Below are positions 26,438 to 34,971 of a stretch of DNA of 64,000 nucleotides, piece after piece. Below the pieces are notes generated by a model that was given only the letters and a program-made list of their open reading frames with translations, was not told the DNA's origin and did no database searches. The position numbers were made by a program, and so were the translations under genes. Where the stretch lies: positions 219,921-283,920 of the forward strand of contig CAWDGV010000002.1 in assembly GCA_963801985.1 (NCBI GenBank), in the 5' to 3' direction. Numbering within the stretch: the first letter of the stretch is position 1; each line of letters starts with the position of its first letter. Origin of the DNA: JABDQZ01 sp963801985. GTDB taxonomy: Bacteria > Pseudomonadota > Gammaproteobacteria > Chromatiales > Chromatiaceae.

Positions 26438-28159
26438 TCAGGCGGCTTTCTTTCTGAACTGCTGTAACCAGATACCGCTGAGGAACCAGCTGTACGCCCA
26501 GGTGCCGAAAAAGACCAGTACAAAGGTGATGGCAATATCCATGTTGCTGCCATCCAGTGAAAAAGCCGGTACGTAACCAAATATAAAAGGGGCCAGGTAA
26601 AGAAACTTGGCGAACTTGAATGCAACCCATGCAGTTGCCCACATGTTGGCTTTAGCAATGGTTGCGCCGGCAAACGCGGCGATGCAGACTGGTGGCGTAA
26701 TATTGGAATCCTGGGAAAGCCAGTAGACGATCATGTGGGCGGCCAATTCATTGACGCCGAGATGGGTTAAGGCAGGAACGGCGACAACCGCTGTAATCAG
26801 GTACGCTGCGGTTACCGGTACACCCATGCCGAGGATCAGCGAGGCAAGGGCGATCAACAGGATGGTCAGGTAAAGTTTGCCATCGGCCAGCTCAATCACA
26901 ATATCTGCAAAGGTGAGTATCAGGCCGCTATAGGTCAAAACGCCGATAATGATCCCGATGACGCCGACGGTGGCGCCGATTTTAAGGCTGGATTCAGCCC
27001 CGGCCCTGGAGGCGTGGACGAATCCTTTCAGGTCGATACGGGTTTCCTTGCGAAACCAGCTGACAACAATGCAGGTCACGATACCGATGATGGCAGAGTA
27101 ACCGGGAGAATACCCCATCAACATCAGGATCGTAATGACGACCAGTGGTAATACGTAAAACCATTCCTTGCGCAGGATGTCGGTTGCTTTTTCCTTGCTT
27201 TTTTCACCAACAATCTGGTGTTTTTTGGCTTCATAGTGAACCATCATGAAGACACTGAAGAAATACATTAAAGCGGGAAACAGGGCTACCAGCATGATCT
27301 GGGAATAAGGAAGGCCAGTCATTTCGGCCATGATAAAGCCGCCTGCACCCATGATGGGTGGCATGAACATACCGCCAATGGAGGCTGCCGGTTCAATGCC
27401 GCCAGCAACATGCGGTTTGAACCCGGCCTTTTTCATCATGGGAATGGTAAAGGCGCCCGTAGAAACCGTGTTGGCAATCGCGCTGCCGGATATGGAGCCA
27501 AACAGGCCACTGGCAATAACAGAAACCTTGCCGGGGCCGCCGATTTTATGACCGACAGCTGCCAGTGGAAAGTCGATGAAAAAGCGTTGTGCGCCACTCT
27601 TCTCAAGAAAGGCGCCGAATATGACAAAAAGAATGATATAGGTAGCAAGTACGTTGGCCATAATACCAAATACGCCATCGCTTTTATAAAAAATGCTGGT
27701 GCAAAGCCCGGCAAAGGTATCACCGGCATGAGAAATTAATTCCGGGGCATATTCTCCGTAAACACCATAGAGCAACATAATCGTGCCAATGATAACAAAA
27801 ACGCTGCCGACTACGCGGCGTGCGACTTCAATGCCGACCAGCACGCCAAACATGGCTATCCATTGATCTATTTCAGTTTCAGCGCCTGTCCGGTAGTTAA
27901 TCACTTCAAAGTTGTATATCCAATACCCCAGCGTGGTAACGGATACCGCGATCAGCAGGTAATCCCAGGCCCGTCCAATTTTGCTTTTTGACTGGTAAAC
28001 AAGAAAGACCAGCACGTAGGTAATAATGACGTAAATGCCCCGGTGAAACTGGGTGGAAGCCGGTTGCAGCACGGCCGAGTAGGAATAGAACAAAACCAGG
28101 CCCAGGGCCAGGGTATCAAACAGCCACTGTTCTACCTTATGTAATTTTTCAAACAGCAA
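26438..28159 (-). CDS. TRAP transporter permease, fused 4TM/12TM (TAXI type)
   Basis: 573-aa fused DctQM-like permease. About four helices at the N terminus and a DctM-like domain of about twelve are visible, with the SGSAIANTVSTGAFTIPMMKKAG motif region (shortened) and GGMFMPPIMGAGGFIMAE. TAXI-TRAP systems import organic acids or amino acids with a sodium or proton gradient. Its binding protein lies upstream (28253) and the Usp gene downstream, forming a three-gene operon in the sulfur block. Substrate unknown. Confidence 0.93.
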   Translation of the reverse strand: MLFEKLHKVEQWLFDTLALGLVLFYSYSAVLQPASTQFHRGIYVIITYVLVFLVYQSKSKIGRAWDYLLIAVSVTTLGYWIYNFEVINYRTGAETEIDQWIAMFGVLVGIEVARRVVGSVFVIIGTIMLLYGVYGEYAPELISHAGDTFAGLCTSIFYKSDGVFGIMANVLATYIILFVIFGAFLEKSGAQRFFIDFPLAAVGHKIGGPGKVSVIASGLFGSISGSAIANTVSTGAFTIPMMKKAGFKPHVAGGIEPAASIGGMFMPPIMGAGGFIMAEMTGLPYSQIMLVALFPALMYFFSVFMMVHYEAKKHQIVGEKSKEKATDILRKEWFYVLPLVVITILMLMGYSPGYSAIIGIVTCIVVSWFRKETRIDLKGFVHASRAGAESSLKIGATVGVIGIIIGVLTYSGLILTFADIVIELADGKLYLTILLIALASLILGMGVPVTAAYLITAVVAVPALTHLGVNELAAHMIVYWLSQDSNITPPVCIAAFAGATIAKANMWATAWVAFKFAKFLYLAPFIFGYVPAFSLDGSNMDIAITFVLVFFGTWAYSWFLSGIWLQQFRKKAA

Positions 28160-28252
28160 GTTGTGTTTCTCCTATAGGCTGAAATCTGGCAGGGTCATTA
28201 GGCGGGTATTCAGACAGGAGTGGAAATACCCGGCCTGACACCCGGCCTGTTG

Positions 28253-29224
28253 TTACATCATGCCTTTTTCTTTCCAGAACTTGATTGCACCGGGATGCCA
28301 GGGAGTGACTACGCCCTGGGCGCCGGTTTCGAGGCTCATGTTTTTGAAAGTTTTCTTTTGCTCTTTCATATGGGCCAGTCCTTCATCGGTATAAATGGTG
28401 GCAAGCATCTTGTAGACGGTATCTTCTGATACTTTTGAATTGGCAACCCACAAGGCCGAATCCTGGAATGAGGGAGTATCCTTTTCAACGCCACGGTAGG
28501 TGCCGGCAGGTACAGAGAGCTTTGAAAAATAAGGGTATTCGTCGAAAAAGCCACTGTCCTTGGCATCTGTACCCAGGTCAATCAAGTCAATATCATTGGT
28601 CTGGGCTGCCATGATGACGGCGCCGCTTGGAAACGCGGTGAACAACCAGAAAGCATCCAGCTGGTTGTTGCCAAATGCCTGGGCCGCATCGTTATAACCC
28701 ATGGCATTGCGTTCAATCGTATCCCAGACGCCCATATGGGTGAAAAACAGTTCGCAATTGGCGAATGCACCAGATCCGGCGTTGCCAACGCCGACTTTCT
28801 TGCCGGCCAGGTCTTTGGTGCTTTTGATGCCGGAATCTTTATGTACGACCAGCTGGGCTGGAGCGCCATATAACCAGGCAACGGCCATAACGTCTTCGTA
28901 TTTTCTGGTGTCATTTTTCATTCTGCCATTTCGGCCCAGGTATACATGACCGGAATAAACGACACCCATCTGGGCTTTGCCGGAGTTTACTTTACGCAGA
29001 TTTTCAACTGAACCGGCAGATGACTGGGCTCGAACTCTGAACTCTTTTGCGCTCTTGATGGGTTTATAGACCTGGATGGCATTGGCAACGACCTGGAAAG
29101 TACCGCCCGCCGGGCCGCCACTGAAAACCACTCGTTCCTTGGCAAAAGCGCTAGCGGGCAGGCAGAGGCTAGCCGCGAGAATCGCGGAACTGATGATTTT
29201 TGTGTATTTGTTTTTGCTATTCAT
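28253..29224 (-). CDS. TAXI family TRAP solute-binding protein
   Basis: 323-aa periplasmic protein with a signal peptide (IISSAILAASLCLPASAFA) and the TAXI motif GGPAGGTFQVVANAI near the N terminus. It continues with VGVGNAGSGAFANCELFF. First gene of the operon with the TRAP permease, 93 bases upstream of it. Confidence 0.92.
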   Translation of the reverse strand: MNSKNKYTKIISSAILAASLCLPASAFAKERVVFSGGPAGGTFQVVANAIQVYKPIKSAKEFRVRAQSSAGSVENLRKVNSGKAQMGVVYSGHVYLGRNGRMKNDTRKYEDVMAVAWLYGAPAQLVVHKDSGIKSTKDLAGKKVGVGNAGSGAFANCELFFTHMGVWDTIERNAMGYNDAAQAFGNNQLDAFWLFTAFPSGAVIMAAQTNDIDLIDLGTDAKDSGFFDEYPYFSKLSVPAGTYRGVEKDTPSFQDSALWVANSKVSEDTVYKMLATIYTDEGLAHMKEQKKTFKNMSLETGAQGVVTPWHPGAIKFWKEKGMM

Positions 29225-29524
29225 GCAGATTTTCTCCTGGTATTAATTGATGATTATTTGCTGCGGAGTCCATGCCTTAGATAATTATAGGGGGAGTTTT
29301 GAAGATTTTTTTATTTATCCGGCGACAGGAGCTGGAGAGGGCGAATTCCATAATCTTAAATGAGAAACATTCTCGTCTATAAGTAAAATCGATAGGGTAT
29401 ATAAAAAATGAATCACTTTATAAGGGTAATCGAATAGAGTCCTTGCCTTAAGGCGAGTATCCTTCGCTGTCCATAATATAGGGTCAGTATCTGTAGATGA
29501 TCGGGCCTTATTATTGAATTCACC

Positions 29525-29545
29525 CCAGTAGTCGTTGACTACTGG
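29525..29545 (+). promoter_or_regulatory. 5' leader hairpin of the qmo operon
   Basis: Perfect 9-bp stem (29525-29533 with 29537-29545) and a 3-base loop, ending 33 bases before the qmoA start and before the GGAG ribosome site. It matches the position of the aprBA leader hairpin. The rest of the 354-bp gap 29225-29578 is AT-rich; I see no confident promoter and no gene in it. Confidence 0.5.
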
Positions 29546-29578
29546 ATCGTTCTCTTAGTCCGCTACGGAGAAAAGTCC

Positions 29579-30859
29579 ATGACGGAAGTTGTCGCAACCA
29601 ATGAAACTATTCTGGTGGTCGGCGGAGGCATCAGCGGTATGACCGCTGCGCTTGAAGCTGCAGAAACCGGGAAACAGGTTGTGCTGGTTGAAAAGCGTGC
29701 CTACGTTGGTGGCCGTGTTAGCCAGCTCTACAAGTATTTCCCTAAACTGTGCCACCCAACCTGTGGTCTGGAAATTAACCAGCGCCGCGCCAAGATGAAC
29801 CCGAATCTGACGATTGTCACGATGGCCGAGGTTACCAATATCGAAGGCGAAGCAGGTAACTACACTGCAACAGTCAAACTGGCGCCGCGTTATGTCAATG
29901 ATAACTGTACTGCCTGTGGCGAATGTGCCAAAGCAGTTGAGTCAGAGTTTGACGACGAGTACAACTACGGTATGTCCAAGCGCAAAGGCGCTTACCTGCC
30001 ACATATTATGGCTCATCCAATGCAATACGTCATTGATCCGGCGATCATCGGAACCGATGAAGCACAAAAAGCCAAAGATGCCTGCAAATATGATGCGATT
30101 GACCTGGATATGGAAGAGCGCGAAATCAATTTCCCGGCTGGTGCTGTAATCTGGGCAACTGGCTGGCGTCCCTATGATGCTGCTAAAATTCAACCCTATG
30201 GTTACGATCGTTTCGATAACGTGATTACCAATGTCGAATTTGAACGTATGGCAGATCCAAAAGGTCCTACCGGAGGTAAAGTGGTTCGTCCATCCGATGG
30301 TAAAGAGGCCAAGAATGTAGCATTCATTCAGTGTGCAGGTTCTCGCGACCGCAATCACCTTCTACACTGCTCACGTATCTGCTGTATGGCTTCCCTGAAG
30401 CAGACACACTACGTAACAGACGCTTACGAAGATGCCAATGTAACAATTTACTACATCGACATCCGTGCGATTGACCGTTTTGAAGATTTTTACGAAACCG
30501 TTAAAGCAAAAGAAAACGTGACGTTCTGCAAATCAAAAGTTGCCAACATCATTACTGACAAGGAAGGCAGCCCGATCTGTAGAGGGGTTGATACCGAAGG
30601 TTACCATCGCTATGAAAACACGCATGACCTGGTTGTATTGGCAACAGGTATGGAGCCGTCAGTTGATGCCAATGATTTTCCAGTTGATATCGTTATCAAC
30701 CGTGAAGGTTTCATTGAAGCCGATGAGGCTAATGGTGGTGTTTTTGCAGCAGGTTCTGCATCTGATGCTTTGGATGTTAATCGTGCAGTTCAGCATGCAA
30801 CGGGAGCGGCATTGAAAGCGATCCAGGTTGTTAACCGGGTTGCCGGAGCGGAGGGATAA
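29579..30859 (+). CDS. qmoA: Quinone-interacting membrane-bound oxidoreductase, QmoA
   Basis: 426-aa flavoprotein related to HdrA. The FAD-binding motif VVGGGISGMTAALEA is at the N terminus; the HdrA-like cysteine regions are FPKLCHPTCGLEINQRRAK, CTACGECAKA (about residue 110) and CAGSRDRNHLLHCSRICCM. QmoA passes electrons between AprB and the rest of the Qmo complex. Codons are strongly biased, as in aprBA. The next gene, qmoB, starts 2 bases after the stop. Confidence 0.95.
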   Translation: MTEVVATNETILVVGGGISGMTAALEAAETGKQVVLVEKRAYVGGRVSQLYKYFPKLCHPTCGLEINQRRAKMNPNLTIVTMAEVTNIEGEAGNYTATVKLAPRYVNDNCTACGECAKAVESEFDDEYNYGMSKRKGAYLPHIMAHPMQYVIDPAIIGTDEAQKAKDACKYDAIDLDMEEREINFPAGAVIWATGWRPYDAAKIQPYGYDRFDNVITNVEFERMADPKGPTGGKVVRPSDGKEAKNVAFIQCAGSRDRNHLLHCSRICCMASLKQTHYVTDAYEDANVTIYYIDIRAIDRFEDFYETVKAKENVTFCKSKVANIITDKEGSPICRGVDTEGYHRYENTHDLVVLATGMEPSVDANDFPVDIVINREGFIEADEANGGVFAAGSASDALDVNRAVQHATGAALKAIQVVNRVAGAEG

Positions 30860-30861
30860 TA

Positions 30862-33153
30862 ATGGCTGATGACAAGAAATTTGCCGGTTATGTCTGTACT
30901 GGCTGTGGAATAGGCGATCGCCTGGATGCAGGTCAGCTTGAGATGACCGCGACACGTGATGGCAAAATGGAATCCTGCAAACAGCATGAAATGCTGTGCA
31001 GCAAGGAAGGCGTTGACATGATCAAGGCTGACATTGCTGAGGGTGCTACACATATTATGATTGCGGCATGTTCGCGTCGTGCAAAAGTTGAAGCCTTCAA
31101 TTTCACAGATGTGGCGATGAGTCGTGCCAACCTGCGTGAAGGTGTTATCTGGGCTCGCCCTGATGAAGACGAACACCAGGAAACCACGCAGGAAATGGCA
31201 GACGATTACATCCGTATGGCCTGTGCTGAAGTTAAATTCATGACCAAGCCTGATAATTCCGGCGAGCAGGAAGCTATAGCGGCCAAAACTTTATTGATTG
31301 TCGGTGGTGGTGTAACCGGTATGACTGCGGCGCTTGAAGCGACTGCTGCAGGCTTCCCGTGTCATCTTGTTGAGAAAACCGGTGAGCTGGGTGGCTGGGC
31401 CGCCAAGTGGCACAAACGTATACCTGCCCGTGCAGCTGCCGCAGGTACCGGGAATGGTTTTAATGTTGAACTGCCAATGCCGCAGGACAATGATGTTGCT
31501 GACATGATTGCCAAGGTTGAAGCAAACGACAAAATCACTGTGCATTTAAATGCAACAGTCACCAAGACATCTGGCGCGCCTGGTCGTTTTGCGGCGGACA
31601 TCACTACTGAATCAGGTTCAACAACCACTGAAAATTTCGGTGCCATTGTACAAGCTTCAGGCTGGAAAGAGTTTGATGCCAGCACTTTACCGCAGTTTGG
31701 TTCGAGCAATGCAGACGTAATCACAAATGTTGAAATGGAAGCTTTGGCCAAAGCAGCTGGTGATGGTCCAATCAAGCGTCCATCTGACGGCAAGGAAGTG
31801 ACTTCTGTTGTGTTTGTGCAGAACGTTGGTCAGAACTCCAAGGAAGAGGGTCATCTGCCATACCATTCAGGTATTGGTGATCTGGTTGCTATTAAACAGG
31901 CTCTTTACTGCAAGGCTCAGAATGAAGGCTGTGATACGACCATTCTGTTTGACAACCTGCGTACCCCGGGTGCTGCCGGTGAAGACTTCTATCGTTCAGG
32001 TCAGCAGAACATGGTGATCTTTACAAAAGGCATAACCTCTGAAGTCACAAGCTCAGGTAACGGTGCTTCAGTGAAATTTAAGGATATGATTCTTGATTCA
32101 GAAGAAACTCTGGAAGCTGACCTGGTTGTACTGGATCTGGGTATGGTGCCGAATTCAGGGCCAGATCCTTACGCAGGTGGTGAAGCTCAGGAAGGCATGT
32201 CTGATGAAGAGAAGGAGGCAGACAATGCAGCAGCAGCGGTTGCGGTAACTGTCGATTCAATCCTGAACCTGGATTATCGTCAGGGTACTGACCTGCCGCA
32301 TCTGAAACATGGCTTCACTGATTCACACTTTATCTGCTTCCCATACGAAACACGTCGTACCGGTATTTATGCAGCGGGTCCTGTGCGTCGCCCAATGGAT
32401 ATTAAGCAGGCGCAGGATGATGCAACCGGTGCAGCAATGAAGGCGATCCAGGCAGCAGTCAATGCTGGCCAGGGTAGAGCTGCGCATCCTCGTGTTGGTG
32501 ACTTGTCGTTTCCTACTTTCCGTAAGGAAGGCTGTACCCAGTGTAAGCGTTGTACGGTTGAATGCCCATTTGGTGCGATCAACGAAGATGAAGAAGGATA
32601 CCCTGTATATAATGAATCACGTTGCCGTCGCTGCGGCACCTGTATGGGTGCCTGCCCAGTACGTGTTATCTCATTCGAAAACTACTCGGTCAGCACTATT
32701 GGTATGCAAATCAAGAATGTTGATATTCCTGATGAATTTGATGAAAAACCACGTATCCTGGTTCTGGCCTGTGAAAACGATGCTTACCCTGCATTGGATC
32801 AGGCGGCTATGAGTGGTCAACAAATCAGCCCTTGGGCACGCGTGATTCCTGTGCGTTGTCTGGGATCTGTTTCACTTTCCTGGATTACAGACTCTTTGAA
32901 TAACGGCTTTGACGGTATTGTTCTGATGGGTTGCCAGCGTGGTGAAGATTACCAGTGTCACTTTGTACGTGGTTCAACCATGGCGGCAGAACGTATGTCA
33001 AAAGTGGGTGACACATTATCAACACTGAATCTTGAACCAGAGCGTGTCGCGGTTCACGAAGTTGCCATTACCGATATTGAACGTGCACCTGCACTGATCA
33101 AGGAAATGGAAGACGTCGTTGAACAAGTTGGCATGAGCCCATTCAAGTTCTAA
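30862..33153 (+). CDS. qmoB: Quinone-interacting membrane-bound oxidoreductase, QmoB
   Basis: 763-aa HdrA/MvhD fusion. It opens with CTGCGIGDRL, carries an FAD motif VGGGVTGMTAALEAT, two ferredoxin-type clusters at about residues 555-597 (CTQCKRCTVECPFGAI; CRRCGTCMGACPVRV), and a C-terminal MvhD-like domain of about 130 residues with further cysteines (LACENDAYP; RCLGSVS; GCQRGEDYQCHF). The MvhD part is the usual tail of QmoB. It sits in the qmoAB-hdrCB operon. Confidence 0.94.
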   Translation: MADDKKFAGYVCTGCGIGDRLDAGQLEMTATRDGKMESCKQHEMLCSKEGVDMIKADIAEGATHIMIAACSRRAKVEAFNFTDVAMSRANLREGVIWARPDEDEHQETTQEMADDYIRMACAEVKFMTKPDNSGEQEAIAAKTLLIVGGGVTGMTAALEATAAGFPCHLVEKTGELGGWAAKWHKRIPARAAAAGTGNGFNVELPMPQDNDVADMIAKVEANDKITVHLNATVTKTSGAPGRFAADITTESGSTTTENFGAIVQASGWKEFDASTLPQFGSSNADVITNVEMEALAKAAGDGPIKRPSDGKEVTSVVFVQNVGQNSKEEGHLPYHSGIGDLVAIKQALYCKAQNEGCDTTILFDNLRTPGAAGEDFYRSGQQNMVIFTKGITSEVTSSGNGASVKFKDMILDSEETLEADLVVLDLGMVPNSGPDPYAGGEAQEGMSDEEKEADNAAAAVAVTVDSILNLDYRQGTDLPHLKHGFTDSHFICFPYETRRTGIYAAGPVRRPMDIKQAQDDATGAAMKAIQAAVNAGQGRAAHPRVGDLSFPTFRKEGCTQCKRCTVECPFGAINEDEEGYPVYNESRCRRCGTCMGACPVRVISFENYSVSTIGMQIKNVDIPDEFDEKPRILVLACENDAYPALDQAAMSGQQISPWARVIPVRCLGSVSLSWITDSLNNGFDGIVLMGCQRGEDYQCHFVRGSTMAAERMSKVGDTLSTLNLEPERVAVHEVAITDIERAPALIKEMEDVVEQVGMSPFKF

Positions 33154-33163
33154 GGAGGCTGAA

Positions 33164-33784
33164 ATGAATAATGCAATGACTGAACAATATCGCAACAGCT
33201 TCCTGAAGGAAGTTGAAGCGAATGTTGAAGAAGGCGAATGGGTCAAAATGTGCATGCAGTGTGGAGTTTGTGCAGGTTCTTGCCCGTTAGGTAACGCCTG
33301 GGAACACACACCGCAGAAAATCTTCATGATGATTCGTGCGGGTAAACGTGATGAAGTTCTGACATCTGACTCCATGTGGATGTGTACTTCCTGTTACAAC
33401 TGTATCGTCCGTTGTCCACGTGAACTGCCAATTACACACATCATGCATGGTTTGGCTAACTACGCAAAACGTCTAGGATTAGTACCTAAAGAGCAGCCTA
33501 CAGCTCATTTCTCCCAGGTTTTCTGGGACAATATGATGAAAAAAGGCCGTGTAAACGAGCTTAAACTGGGGCTGTCTCTATACTTTAAAGATGGTTTTAT
33601 GTCTGGTATCAAGGAAGCATTGGCTCACCAGAAACTGGGTATGAACATGATGAAAGCCAAGCGTATGAGCGCAGCTGAATTGTTTGGTGGTCATGGTGTG
33701 AAAGATATTTCTGGTTTACAGAAAATCATCAAGAAGGCACAGGAAATTGAAGATGCCAAGATTGATGACAGCTACAGCAAGTGA
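33164..33784 (+). CDS. hdrC: Heterodisulfide-reductase subunit C-like, electron-transfer protein
   Basis: 206-aa soluble protein with two [4Fe-4S] motifs, CMQCGVCAGSCPLG (about residue 30) and CTSCYNCIVRCPRELP (about residue 74). It has no membrane domain, unlike QmoC, which fuses this module with a cytochrome b-like HdrE part. Together with hdrB 10 bases downstream it seems to stand in place of QmoC. Confidence 0.9.
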   Translation: MNNAMTEQYRNSFLKEVEANVEEGEWVKMCMQCGVCAGSCPLGNAWEHTPQKIFMMIRAGKRDEVLTSDSMWMCTSCYNCIVRCPRELPITHIMHGLANYAKRLGLVPKEQPTAHFSQVFWDNMMKKGRVNELKLGLSLYFKDGFMSGIKEALAHQKLGMNMMKAKRMSAAELFGGHGVKDISGLQKIIKKAQEIEDAKIDDSYSK

Positions 33785-33794
33785 GGAATAGATA

Positions 33795-34694
33795 ATGGCT
33801 AAGTACGAATATTCATATTACCCGGGTTGTTCCTCGCAATCTGGCGCATCCTCTTCAAACATGATGCGTTCAGTCGAAACCATGTGTGACGAACTGGATG
33901 TTAAACTGAATGCAATTCCGGACTGGAACTGCTGTTCAGCTTCTATCGGTTATGGTGGTGGCGGTGTATTGCCTCGCATGGCTCTGTCGGCCCGTAACAT
34001 TGCTTTGTCTGAGCAGCACAATCCAAACCAGGAAATTGTTGCCACCTGTGCTGCTTGCTGGTTATCGACTAAAGAAGCTTCCGAGCGCTTTAAAGAAGAT
34101 GAAAGTCTGTTTAAAGAAGCAAATGCGGCATTGGCTGAGGCCAACCTGAAATTGACCAACCAGACGCCAATCCGCCACATGGCAGAAGTCCTGGTCCAGG
34201 ATATCGGTTTTGATAACCTGAAAGCGGGTGTTAAAAAACCATTGGAGGGTGTCAAGATTGCCGGTTACGTTGGTTGTCAGACTAACCGTCCATTCGGTAT
34301 TGATGGTGAGTCATTCGAAAATCCAATGTACCTGGATAACCTGGTTGACTCACTCGGTGGTGATTCAATTCCAACTTACGAGAAAAAAGTGCAGTGCTGT
34401 GGTGGCGCCCTGGCATTTTCAGAGCCTGAAAAATCCCAGGAAATGATTGCCGGTATTATCGAGGCTGCCTACGATCACGGTGCAGACATGATTGCAACGC
34501 CTTGCCCGCTGTGCCAGGCAAACGTTGAAATCTACCAGGACGAAATCAATGCCAAGAAAGGTACCAAGTTCAACATGCCTGTGGTTTACTACAGCCAGTT
34601 GATCAGTGTTGCCTATGGCCGTTCTGCAGCAGATGCTGCCCTGGATGGTCAGGTGATTCGTGCTGGCAAGCTGGAAGACATCGCTGGCAAGTAA
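33795..34694 (+). CDS. hdrB: Heterodisulfide-reductase subunit B-like protein
   Basis: 299 aa with two CCG-type cysteine domains, the ligands of the unusual [4Fe-4S] clusters of HdrB: first YPGCSSQ, WNCCSASIGY, CAACW; second GYVGCQTNRP, VQCCGGALAF, CPLCQANVE. One cysteine-motif residue differs from classic HdrB, CCS rather than CCG in the first repeat. Last gene of the operon, followed by a strong terminator. Confidence 0.9.
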   Translation: MAKYEYSYYPGCSSQSGASSSNMMRSVETMCDELDVKLNAIPDWNCCSASIGYGGGGVLPRMALSARNIALSEQHNPNQEIVATCAACWLSTKEASERFKEDESLFKEANAALAEANLKLTNQTPIRHMAEVLVQDIGFDNLKAGVKKPLEGVKIAGYVGCQTNRPFGIDGESFENPMYLDNLVDSLGGDSIPTYEKKVQCCGGALAFSEPEKSQEMIAGIIEAAYDHGADMIATPCPLCQANVEIYQDEINAKKGTKFNMPVVYYSQLISVAYGRSAADAALDGQVIRAGKLEDIAGK

Positions 34695-34714
34695 GGTTAT
34701 TTTCTTGCTGATTA

Positions 34715-34745
34715 AAAAAGCCGGGCTTGTCCCGGCTTTTTTTTT
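34715..34745 (+). terminator. Rho-independent terminator of the qmo-hdr operon
   Basis: Stem AGCCGGG/CCCGGCT (34719-34725 with 34731-34737) extended by A-T pairs, 5-base loop, then a long T-run. Confidence 0.9.
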
Positions 34746-34760
34746 GTGACAAATGGTTTT

Positions 34761-34909
34761 CGCCACAGAGATCACAAAATCAATGCTATTCGCCTCTTAG
34801 TTCAGGTAACTGTTTCAACGTCTGAGTTTGGTGAAATTTTAATAGTTCTATACAGAGTGGATTTTAAATAACATGGCTTTTCTCTGTGTTCTTTGTGATC
34901 TCTGTGGTG
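34761..34909. repeat. Short element with terminal inverted repeats (copy 2)
   Basis: 149-bp non-coding element. End arms 34761-34778 and 34892-34909 match at 17 of 18 positions after reverse complementing (core CCACAGAGATCACAAA). The arrangement is like that of the element at 17895-18059: short, flanked by complementary CAC/GTG-type ends, AT-rich inside, and placed just after a gene end. Confidence 0.55.
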
Positions 34910-34971
34910 AATAATAATATTCTGACATAGCATGTAATAGTGACTATTCAACTAACTATTGAGGTGGAAAG

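Noticed and set aside
26428..26673. N-terminal extension of the UspA-type protein
   Set aside because: This part runs into the TRAP permease gene in another frame; Usp homology starts after MQTENTLKTL.
31362..31793. Long minus-strand open frame inside qmoB
   Set aside because: It mirrors biased codons of qmoB and has no ribosome site or family match; typical shadow of a highly biased gene.
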